A DNA stretch of 5,253 nucleotides from Methanobacteriota archaeon (lineage in GTDB: Archaea > JACRDV01), in NCBI GenBank assembly GCA_024860865.1, contig JACRDV010000152.1:1-5253 (forward strand), written 5' to 3'. This document shows positions 1 through 4,157 of the stretch, one piece after another. The notes under the pieces were generated by a model. That model had not been told where the DNA came from. It did no database searches and saw nothing but the letters and a program-made list of their open reading frames with translations. The stretch's first letter is position 1. Each line of letters begins with the position of its first letter. Both the position numbers and the translations under genes were made by a program.

Positions 1-1
1 A

Positions 2-106
2 AGAGAGAATTCGGCCTTAGCTAATGGCGACATGTCGCTACCGCAGGGAAGTTTTAATAGAACTATATTAGCCTGGCAATATATTGTAACGAAAAAAAGA
101 GAGTAG
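2..106 (+). CDS. Possible C-terminal tail of an unidentified gene entering from the left edge (partial)
   Basis: A reading frame is open from the window edge to a TAG at 104-106 and gives 34 residues, including SLPQGSFNRTILAWQYIV and ending in KKRE. The base composition is clearly richer in G+C than the nearby intergenic DNA, as expected for coding sequence here. The other two plus frames stop early (TAA at 22-24, TAG at 18-20). The tail would converge on the minus-strand coiled-coil gene, with 16 nt between the two stop codons. I do not recognise the family: a short hydrophobic strand followed by a basic tail is compatible with many enzymes. The open frame is short enough to occur by chance, so this call is tentative. 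Confidence 0.4.
   Translation, partial: RENSALANGDMSLPQGSFNRTILAWQYIVTKKRE
92..98 (-). terminator. Oligo-T transcription terminator for the coiled-coil operon
   Basis: Seven consecutive A on the plus strand read as T7 on the minus strand, about 25 nt past the stop codon at 123. Archaeal RNA polymerase commonly stops at runs of five or more T without needing a hairpin. The run lies inside the possible end of the convergent plus-strand gene, so the two transcription units would overlap slightly. Confidence 0.45.
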
Positions 107-122
107 AATGAAATAAAGTTTA

Positions 123-1055
123 TTAAAAGCTAATACCATATAATTGTTTAAACTTTGCAAGCTTTTCTTCGAGTTTCGATTTTTCAGCTTTTGTTGTTCT
201 AAGTTCTTCTTCCAATAAACAAGTTTTTTCTTGAATTTCAGTTATAGTGTTTAATGCTTTTTTTAATTCCTTGGCTTCTTCACTTTCTATTTCTTTTATC
301 CGGTATTCCTCGCCTTCTAGCGATTTAACTCTCTCTTTGAGTTCTTGAGCCAATTCTTGTGCTTTATTTCGTTCTTCCTCTATTTGTTTGCTATTTGATT
401 CTGATGTTCTGAGTTTTGCTTCAAGATCTGAAACTTTCTCCTCTAGTTCTGATATAAGACTCGATTTTTTTCTTAGGTTATCAAGATTTTTGGATCTCTC
501 ATTTTCTAGTGTCTCAATTTTCTCTTCCAACTTTTTAGCTAAATCTTGTGCTCTACTTTGCTCTTCTTCTATGGATTTGATTTTTGTTTCTAAATCTTTG
601 ATTTTTACTATTGCTTCACTTAGTGAGATTTTAGGCTTTGCGATTGAAGGCGGCTTTGGATACTGTTTAGTATAAAAGTCATGATCGCGTAAAAACTCTA
701 TAAGCGAGGATGGGAGTCTAATCTCTTCTCCGGCTTTAGAAATAATATAAGTTTTCGTGTCAAGAACGTACTTCCCTTCCTGAAAACCATCCTCAACTTT
801 TGACACGCTCCAGTCTCCAATTTGTTCGTTTTTGCTCAATCCTTCTAAAAAGTAAAGAATGTTGACTGGAAGCTGTATGTTAAATTCAGCATATTTTCCT
901 ACTGGGTCGAACCTAGGCGTTTCACCAATGTACCTACAAGCCTCTGTAACCCAAAAATCAAAGGTTAAGATTGGTTCATCACCTTTTTTAACTGTTTTCA
1001 AACGCCATGTTCCATGGGCTAAGCCATCTTTTGGTTTTTCTGGCTTTTTCGGCAT
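123..1055 (-). CDS. Coiled-coil protein with an unrecognised N-terminal domain, second gene of a winged-helix operon
   Basis: This 310-residue protein has no signal peptide or membrane segment, so it is probably cytoplasmic. A Lys/Pro-rich start (residues 2-9) is followed by a mixed alpha/beta domain (about 11-130) with many aromatic residues (GTWRLK, TFDFWVTEACRY, LPVNILYFLEGL, DWSV). A Pro-rich linker (133-142) leads into a nearly continuous coiled coil (about 147-305) of Glu/Lys-rich heptads with Leu/Ile at core positions. Residues 161-186 and 224-249 are similar copies, offset by 63 residues, exactly nine heptads. I recognise no family for the N-terminal domain. The ATG at 1055 is preferred to the TTG just before it (1058) because GGTGAT sits 3 nt upstream. 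The gene starts 9 nt after the winged-helix stop, so the two are very likely co-transcribed and may act together, for example with this protein as an oligomeric partner or effector; that role is inference. Coiled-coil similarity to SMC or Rad50 proteins would be uninformative. Confidence 0.85.
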   Translation of the reverse strand: MPKKPEKPKDGLAHGTWRLKTVKKGDEPILTFDFWVTEACRYIGETPRFDPVGKYAEFNIQLPVNILYFLEGLSKNEQIGDWSVSKVEDGFQEGKYVLDTKTYIISKAGEEIRLPSSLIEFLRDHDFYTKQYPKPPSIAKPKISLSEAIVKIKDLETKIKSIEEEQSRAQDLAKKLEEKIETLENERSKNLDNLRKKSSLISELEEKVSDLEAKLRTSESNSKQIEEERNKAQELAQELKERVKSLEGEEYRIKEIESEEAKELKKALNTITEIQEKTCLLEEELRTTKAEKSKLEEKLAKFKQLYGISF

Positions 1056-1058
1056 CAA

Positions 1059-1064
1059 ATCACC
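1059..1064 (-). promoter_or_regulatory. Ribosome binding site fixing the coiled-coil gene start
   Basis: On the minus strand GGTGAT matches part of the archaeal anti-Shine-Dalgarno complement (GGAGGTGATC). It begins immediately after the TAG of the upstream winged-helix gene and lies 3 nt before the ATG at 1055 if the in-frame TTG is ignored. Stop, ribosome binding site and start within 15 nt suggest translational coupling. Confidence 0.55.
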
Positions 1065-1268
1065 CTATTTAGATAATTTATAATATGTCTCTCCGCTTCT
1101 TTCAGCAGCTTGAATCAATTGAAGTTGGATAAGTTCGTCTAACAATTTTTTTACATAATTTTGGTTTAAACCAAGTCTTTTTGAAATTGTCAAAAGTGGC
1201 AGCTCATCGACTTTTTCTAATACATTTAATATCCGCTGGTGTACTGGAGTCAGTTTTTGTGCAGACAT
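1065..1268 (-). CDS. Small winged helix-turn-helix DNA-binding protein
   Basis: This 67-residue protein is essentially one winged-helix domain, of the broad MarR/ArsR-like type common among archaeal regulators. Helix 1 is about residues 8-19 (VHQRILNVLEKV), helix 2 about 25-32 (LLTISKRLG), the recognition helix about 35-50 (NQNYVKKLLDELIQL), and a short wing about 52-66 (AAERSGETYYKL). There is no room for a ligand or dimerisation domain, so dimerisation would rely on the wHTH itself or on a partner. The start is supported by GAGGT five nt before the ATG and a TATA candidate at 1301-1309. It leads an operon with the coiled-coil protein 9 nt downstream. A role as local transcription regulator, perhaps controlling its own operon, is inferred from the fold and from the palindromes in its promoter. 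Its targets are unknown. Protein-level regulation rather than DNA binding remains possible. Confidence 0.85.
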   Translation of the reverse strand: MSAQKLTPVHQRILNVLEKVDELPLLTISKRLGLNQNYVKKLLDELIQLQLIQAAERSGETYYKLSK

Positions 1269-1283
1269 TTTTTACCTCGTAAT

Positions 1284-1291
1284 TCAATTGA
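1284..1291. promoter_or_regulatory. Palindrome between TATA box and ribosome binding site of the winged-helix gene (possible operator)
   Basis: TCAATTGA is a perfect 8-bp palindrome close to the expected transcription start of the winged-helix operon. Two further TCAATT half-sites occur upstream at 1331-1336 and 1340-1345. A small winged-helix protein often represses its own promoter from such a position. The motif is short and AT-rich, and another TCAATTGA occurs inside the gene at 1115-1122, so chance is a real alternative. Confidence 0.25.
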
Positions 1292-1300
1292 GTGCATTTA

Positions 1301-1309
1301 ATTTAAAAT
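1301..1309 (-). promoter_or_regulatory. TATA-box candidate for the winged-helix/coiled-coil operon
   Basis: On the minus strand ATTTTAAAT is centred about 37 nt upstream of the ATG at 1268. With the usual archaeal spacing of about 25 nt, transcription would start near 1280, giving a leader of about 12 nt that contains the GAGGT ribosome binding site. The AT-rich background weakens the call. Confidence 0.4.
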
Positions 1310-1317
1310 AGTTATAG

Positions 1318-1416
1318 ATAGCTTATTTAATCAATTACATCAATTTACTTGTGTTGTATAATTTCTTTTCTATTTGTATTAACAATGAAAAATAAGTTAA
1401 CGTAGAAATAAGCTAT
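1318..1416. repeat. 11-bp perfect inverted repeat upstream of the winged-helix operon
   Basis: ATAGCTTATTT at 1318-1328 is exactly the reverse complement of AAATAAGCTAT at 1406-1416, with a 77-bp spacer. A partial third copy, AAATAAG, starts at 1389. The left arm lies directly upstream of the TATA candidate, where archaeal activators or BRE-adjacent regulators bind. The spacer is too long for a simple terminator. Paired regulator sites that loop DNA, or the ends of a decayed small element, are both possible; chance pairing in AT-rich DNA is not excluded. Confidence 0.4.
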
Positions 1417-1479
1417 ATTAAAGCATTTTTTAACATTCCGGTTTTTAAGTATTTTTATAATTGCTTCTCAATGTATTAG

Positions 1480-1584
1480 AAATTTGATTTTATTATATTT
1501 TGCCGAATAGAACGACTTTTTAAGGCTAGATTAACTCGTGGAGCGCGTCAGACAACTTTAATTGTAAACCTGTTTGATATTTGA
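1480..1584 (+). pseudogene. Possible gene relic: start-less open frame in a GC-richer island
   Basis: Between a TAG at 1477-1479 and a TGA at 1582-1584 the plus strand is open for 34 codons. The second half reads like ordinary protein (RLFKARLTRGARQTTLIVNL), and its G+C is well above the surrounding intergenic DNA. There is no ATG, GTG or TTG in the frame, so it cannot be an intact gene on normal rules. It may be the remnant of a C-terminal coding segment. The alternative is a structured RNA, since TCAGACA (1548-1554) can pair with TGTTTGA (1571-1577). I recognise no family. Confidence 0.25.
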
Positions 1585-1664
1585 ATTTTTTAACTTGGGC
1601 CCAATAAAATTAACACAAAACAAAAATAATCGTTAAATTTTCAAAGTTATTTGACAGGTAGAGC

Positions 1665-1684
1665 AAAAAGATATGAAAACAAAA
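1665..1684 (-). terminator. Oligo-T terminator tract after the exported-protein gene
   Basis: Shortly past the stop codon at 1689, the minus strand reads TTTT, G, TTTT and then a T5 run within 20 nt. Clusters of T tracts of this kind are typical archaeal termination sites. No hairpin accompanies them. A further T-rich stretch lies at 1617-1627. Confidence 0.45.
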
Positions 1685-1688
1685 GACT

Positions 1689-2771
1689 TTAATCAAACAT
1701 TAACACATTGCCTTCGATTTCGGGCTGTTTAAGCAACTCATTTGTAGCTCGTAAGGTACCTTCTCGGGTATTGCCGGCTATAATGAAGTATATCTGAGTA
1801 GGTGAAGCCGGATCATCGAAAAAAGTTTCAATCACGGCTTGATCTTGTTTTCTAGTTCCACTTAATGCCCAACCGAACCCATATTCAGAGAAGGGTTTAG
1901 GCATTTTAGGCTGGAGTTGTAAAGTAAAGTTATTAGCCTGTGGCCCACCGACTGTAAAAATTACTCGATATTTCCTGGTGATGTTGGTTGCTAGTGCTTC
2001 TTTGTCTGTTATTATGCTCGCATTCTTGAATAGTGTTTGAATTTTCCTTGCGCAATCATAGTCAAGCTGAGCCGCTTTTTTACCAACTACTATAACCGCA
2101 GCATCCTTATCGAAGTACCTATAGTAATAGCTAATCAAAACTTTAGGTTGATAATTTGTGATTATGTTTGTATAACCATTGTAAGTGGTAGAAGTAATCT
2201 GAATGTTGTCTTTTGAACCGAAAAAATTGTTGTTCCTATACACTTCGGCCTCGTAGCTGACATATTCATGATTTCCGTTGTACCACGCCATAGCCGGAAC
2301 AATAAAGCTAACATTTCCAAAACTATCTGAAAAACTTGTAGCAACTAAAGAACCAAATTTATCATATAATTTGACCTTTGCATTTGGAAGAATATTCCCG
2401 TTTGCATCGCAAATGCTTATGTCTAACTTTGCTGGGTAATCTTGAGTTCGAATAGACGCCGAAATATTCTCTGAAATAGTCTTTTCTATGCTCCCAACGC
2501 AAAAGCCTTTCACAAAAAGTTCAAAATAATAAGATTGCCAAGTGGGAAGATTGAAGTAAACTCTGCCAAAGCTATCAGTTATTTCTTTAGTGAGATATTT
2601 CCAATTAGAGTCGTACACTACAATTAAGGCATTTGTGATCACATTAGAATTTCTATCGTATGCTCTGATCGTTACGGTTGCTGTGGCCGAAACAGCTGCT
2701 GTTAAGAAAAATGTTAAAGCGAGCATAAGAAAAATAAATACAAGGAAAAGTTTTTTCTTGGAAAAACCCAT
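1689..2771 (-). CDS. Exported protein: signal peptide, two Ig-like/carboxypeptidase-regulatory-like repeats, S-layer-like C-terminal domain
   Basis: A classic secretion signal fills residues 1-30: KKK, a long hydrophobic core (LFLVFIFLMLALTFFL) and a likely cleavage after AVSA. Two similar beta-rich repeats follow, about 31-108 and 115-190, each of the form 'variable strand, xxNA/ALIVVYD..., DSFGxVxF' (DSFGRVYF at 66-73, DSFGNVSF at 149-156). This resembles carboxypeptidase-regulatory/Ig-like extracellular modules. Residues about 222-360 contain AAVIVVGKKAAQLDYD, VGGPQANNFT (274-283) and IIAGNTREGT (330-339). This series (VVG...D, vGGPxAN, AGxTxxGT) is characteristic of archaeal S-layer and related cell-surface proteins. 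Five N-glycosylation sequons (N102, N153, N250, N263, N281) fit the cell exterior. There is no C-terminal membrane anchor, so it is probably released or held by the S-layer. A TATA box 45 nt upstream and GGGAT 5 nt before the ATG support the start. It is shorter than main S-layer proteins and is more likely an accessory surface protein. Confidence 0.85.
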   Translation of the reverse strand: MGFSKKKLFLVFIFLMLALTFFLTAAVSATATVTIRAYDRNSNVITNALIVVYDSNWKYLTKEITDSFGRVYFNLPTWQSYYFELFVKGFCVGSIEKTISENISASIRTQDYPAKLDISICDANGNILPNAKVKLYDKFGSLVATSFSDSFGNVSFIVPAMAWYNGNHEYVSYEAEVYRNNNFFGSKDNIQITSTTYNGYTNIITNYQPKVLISYYYRYFDKDAAVIVVGKKAAQLDYDCARKIQTLFKNASIITDKEALATNITRKYRVIFTVGGPQANNFTLQLQPKMPKPFSEYGFGWALSGTRKQDQAVIETFFDDPASPTQIYFIIAGNTREGTLRATNELLKQPEIEGNVLMFD

Positions 2772-2812
2772 TTTGAATCCCGATAGATTTTTGCTGCGTT
2801 AAACTATCAAGT

Positions 2813-2820
2813 TTTTTATA
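2813..2820 (-). promoter_or_regulatory. TATA box of the exported-protein gene
   Basis: TATAAAAA on the minus strand is centred about 45 nt upstream of the ATG at 2771, next to the GC-richer stretch ACGCCG. Transcription would start near 2791, leaving a leader of about 20 nt with GGGAT before the start codon. It is one of the clearest promoter candidates in the window and indicates that this gene does not depend on transcription from the gene upstream. Confidence 0.55.
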
Positions 2821-2878
2821 CGGCGTTGTTCAAAGACGAATTTTTAGAAATTACGCTTATCCATCAAAGAACCGAGGC

Positions 2879-3235
2879 TTACATTACAAGCTCTACAGGA
2901 AAACCTCTCTGTTTTAACAGCTCTACTTGTTTAACATCGGTGAATTCAAACATTTTGGTATCTCTGCTATATTGGACTCCCATTTCTTTGAGTTCATTCC
3001 AAACATCACCCAGCCTAAATGGCAACCTTATAGGTGTGTTTAAGGATATCCTAATGATCTGTGCAGGTCTAGGCACTGAGGTTGGAACAGAAGCTGGTTT
3101 AAGCGTAAATGCTTCTCCAGTAGCTAGCAAGTCCATTCTTACCTTAATCTCATCTACTGTAATTGGCTCAGCGAACTCAGAACTATGTGTTTCTCCGTCA
3201 TCAAAAACAATGGAAAATTTTTTTACCTTTTTCAT
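2879..3235 (-). CDS. Unknown 118-residue protein
   Basis: I do not recognise this family. The protein is soluble-looking, with no signal or membrane segment. Residues 1-45 form a small strand-rich unit (KKFSIVFDDGETH, ITVDEIKVRMDLLATGEAFTL). A Pro/Ser/Val-rich linker follows (47-58, PASVPTSVPRP). Residues 59-118 look alpha/beta (IIRISLNTPIRLPF, LGDVWNELKEMGVQYSRDTKMFEFTDVKQVELLKQRGFPVELV), with a helix-strand-helix rhythm. The frame stays open upstream to 3364 and would overlap the macrodomain gene, but the ATG at 3235 is clearly right: GGAG lies 5 nt before it and a TATA candidate 46 nt before it, while the upstream extension covers promoter-like DNA. It follows the macrodomain gene on the same strand, 109 bp after that gene's stop codon. 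No oligo-T stop is evident after its end, so some readthrough into the exported-protein gene is possible. Function is unknown. Confidence 0.75.
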   Translation of the reverse strand: MKKVKKFSIVFDDGETHSSEFAEPITVDEIKVRMDLLATGEAFTLKPASVPTSVPRPAQIIRISLNTPIRLPFRLGDVWNELKEMGVQYSRDTKMFEFTDVKQVELLKQRGFPVELVM

Positions 3236-3240
3236 TTGAT

Positions 3241-3244
3241 CTCC
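3241..3244 (-). promoter_or_regulatory. Strong ribosome binding site deciding the start of the 118-residue protein
   Basis: On the minus strand AAGGAGATCAA precedes the ATG at 3235, with GGAG 5 nt away. This is the best Shine-Dalgarno match in the window and rules in favour of the internal ATG over the upstream in-frame ATG at 3364. Confidence 0.65.
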
Positions 3245-3274
3245 TTCTTTATTCTTAAAGTCAATACCCCACAA

Positions 3275-3286
3275 TAGTATATATTT
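3275..3286 (-). promoter_or_regulatory. TATA box of the 118-residue protein gene
   Basis: AAATATATACTA on the minus strand is centred about 46 nt before the ATG at 3235. This predicts transcription from about 3255 and a leader of about 20 nt carrying the GGAG site. The same geometry is seen upstream of the exported-protein and macrodomain genes, which strengthens all three calls. Confidence 0.5.
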
Positions 3287-3300
3287 TACGAAAGGAGTGC

Positions 3301-3315
3301 GGCTATTCAATAGCC
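3301..3315. promoter_or_regulatory. Perfect 7-bp-arm palindrome between macrodomain gene and next promoter
   Basis: GGCTATTCAATAGCC is a perfect inverted repeat around a single central base. It lies about 30 nt past the macrodomain stop codon and about 15 bp upstream of the TATA box of the 118-residue gene. As RNA it could form a 6-bp hairpin with a 3-nt loop, but no T run follows on the minus strand, so it is not a standard terminator. Its position upstream of a TATA box suits a dimeric regulator site. Both readings are inference. Confidence 0.4.
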
Positions 3316-3344
3316 AAAAGAAGTTTTTTAGATTATTATTGAGA

Positions 3345-3905
3345 TTATCTAAAAATCCTTTCACAATTTTTCTTAAAAGTGTCTGTTAACTCGCTATCAA
3401 ATCCAATTAATATGATTTTTCCAAGATATTTTGGTTTATCTTGGTCAATAAAATCCTTAATTGTCCATATCATAACCCGTGCTGCGTCAGATTTCGGTAG
3501 ACCACCAACTCCAGTTCCCATTCCAGGGAAAGTTATACTCTCAATTTTGTTTTCGTCAGCACATTTCAGCGCAGCTAAAACAGCTTTTTTCACATTTTTA
3601 ATTGATGTTAGTTGAGCAGGGCGCTCCATTGTTGGGGCATGTATTATTATTTTTGCAGATAATTTACCAGCTGTTGTTGTGATTGCTTTCCCAATTGGGA
3701 TTGGAGATTTTGCTATAGCCTCTTTTTCAATAATTTCTCCACCAATTTTTTTGAGTGCACCCGCAACTCCTCCGCCCATAAACCCAAGAGAATTAGCTGG
3801 ATTTACAATAGCATCAACTTTTTCTTGAGTTATGTCTCCTTGTTTAACAATAATTTTGATATTTTTATAGCCCATTTGACTCAAAGGATTGTGGTCCATC
3901 CTCAT
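3345..3905 (-). CDS. Macrodomain protein (ADP-ribose-binding, Appr-1''-p processing type, COG2110-like)
   Basis: The protein is a stand-alone macrodomain of 186 residues, the usual family size. GDIT at 23-26 supplies the Asp (D24) that contacts the adenine ring. VNPANS (34-39) and GGGVAGAL (44-51) form the ribose/diphosphate loop, and FPGMGTGVGG (126-135) is the phosphate-binding loop. Family members bind ADP-ribose and many remove it from proteins or hydrolyse O-acetyl-ADP-ribose or ADP-ribose-1''-phosphate. The Asp that MacroD/YmdB-type enzymes carry directly after GGGV is Ala here (A48), as in Archaeoglobus Af1521, so binding or a different hydrolytic mechanism is likelier than MacroD chemistry. 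Met1 is chosen because GGAG lies 12 nt upstream and a TATA candidate 45 nt upstream; Met3 and Met11 (MGYKNIK) are alternatives, the latter closer to where homologues usually begin. No ADP-ribosyltransferase toxin gene is adjacent, so a DarT/DarG-like pair is not supported. Confidence 0.93.
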   Translation of the reverse strand: MRMDHNPLSQMGYKNIKIIVKQGDITQEKVDAIVNPANSLGFMGGGVAGALKKIGGEIIEKEAIAKSPIPIGKAITTTAGKLSAKIIIHAPTMERPAQLTSIKNVKKAVLAALKCADENKIESITFPGMGTGVGGLPKSDAARVMIWTIKDFIDQDKPKYLGKIILIGFDSELTDTFKKNCERIFR

Positions 3906-3921
3906 AGAATTATTTTACTCC

Positions 3922-3938
3922 AATACTCAAGAAGTATT
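3922..3938. promoter_or_regulatory. Inverted repeat at the expected macrodomain transcription start (possible operator)
   Basis: AATACT (3922-3927) and AGTATT (3933-3938) are perfect 6-bp arms around a 5-nt spacer. They sit between the TATA candidate at 3945-3955 and the GGAG site at 3918-3921, overlapping the predicted start of transcription near 3925. A protein bound here would block initiation. The arms are short and AT-rich, so this is only a candidate. Confidence 0.3.
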
Positions 3939-3944
3939 TAGCTA

Positions 3945-3955
3945 CTATAATATAG
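3945..3955 (-). promoter_or_regulatory. TATA-box candidate of the macrodomain gene
   Basis: CTATATTATAG on the minus strand is centred about 45 nt upstream of the ATG at 3905, the same spacing as at the neighbouring genes, with a predicted leader of about 20 nt. A second TATA-like element, TTTATAAA at 3971-3978, reads equally well on both strands and could serve either the macrodomain gene or the divergent aminotransferase gene. Confidence 0.45.
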
Positions 3956-4157
3956 AGGATGCCCGATTTCTTTATAAATTATTCCAAGATAAGTTAAAGT
4001 TGGATATTTAAAAAATATGCAAAATTATTAAAGATTGAACAAGCATCGAGGGAATATCTTGGTATTTGAAAATAAAAAAGTAAGTTTAAAGGAATTGTGA
4101 ATTCATCTGATTTTCACTTCAGAACTTTTGTTTATTTTGGGGGTATTTAGTATTCCT
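3956..4157 (+). promoter_or_regulatory. Upstream region of the aminotransferase gene with several TATA candidates
   Basis: Plus-strand TATA-like elements occur at 3971-3980 (TTTATAAATT), 4004-4018 (ATATTT and AAATAT around AAA) and, weakly, 4131-4138 (TTTATTTT). The last is about 24 nt before the ATG at 4158 and would give a leaderless transcript; the others would give leaders of about 120-155 nt. CCAAGATA (3984-3991) and TATCTTGG (4055-4062) form an 8-bp inverted repeat. Near the start, GTGAA/TTCAC (4097-4101, 4113-4117) and TCTGA/TCAGA (4106-4110, 4119-4123) could form competing hairpins. GGGGGT at 4139-4144 is a poor, distant ribosome binding site. I cannot choose the real promoter. Confidence 0.3.

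Larger units (their letters stand above)
1269..1688. other. 420-bp intergenic region: promoter, terminator, inverted repeat and a GC-richer island
   Basis: No intact gene is visible on either strand in this very AT-rich stretch. It holds the winged-helix promoter at its left end, the oligo-T terminator of the exported-protein gene at its right end, an 11-bp inverted repeat (arms 1318-1328 and 1406-1416), and a GC-richer island around 1501-1604. The island includes a plus-strand open frame without a start codon and the perfect palindrome TTGGGCCCAA at 1595-1604. The rest shows nothing I can name. Confidence 0.7.

Noticed and set aside
388-675. Plus-strand open frame rich in Ser, Phe and Leu opposite the coiled-coil gene
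   Set aside because: It is the antisense shadow of Glu/Lys-rich heptad codons: low-complexity composition, no ribosome binding site, and the minus frame has a coherent protein and start.
1522-1604. tRNA-like impression (GGAGCGCGTCAGAC, ACAA-CTTTAA-TTGT arm, 3'-like TTGGGCCCA)
   Set aside because: No 5' acceptor strand complements the 3' end, the D-arm and T-arm do not form, and the putative anticodon loop has six rather than seven bases. At most it could be a decayed remnant, but the resemblance is probably accidental.
2782-2808. Inverted repeat GATAG/CTATC in the leader region of the exported-protein gene
   Set aside because: Arms of only 5 bp with an 18-nt spacer in AT-rich DNA are expected by chance.
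2826-3239. 137-codon plus-strand open frame opposite the 118-residue protein
   Set aside because: It covers almost exactly the minus-strand gene, which has a TATA box and GGAG site; the plus frame has neither and no recognisable protein pattern.
3236-3364. N-terminal extension of the 118-residue protein to an upstream ATG
   Set aside because: It would overlap the macrodomain gene, translate through the TATA box and palindrome, and lacks a ribosome binding site, whereas ATG 3235 has a strong one.
3345-3905. DarG-like antitoxin of a DarT/DarG DNA ADP-ribosylation system
   Set aside because: The loop sequence is of the Appr-1''-p/Af1521 type, there is no long C-terminal domain, and no DarT-like toxin gene is adjacent; the neighbouring 118-residue protein shows no transferase motif.
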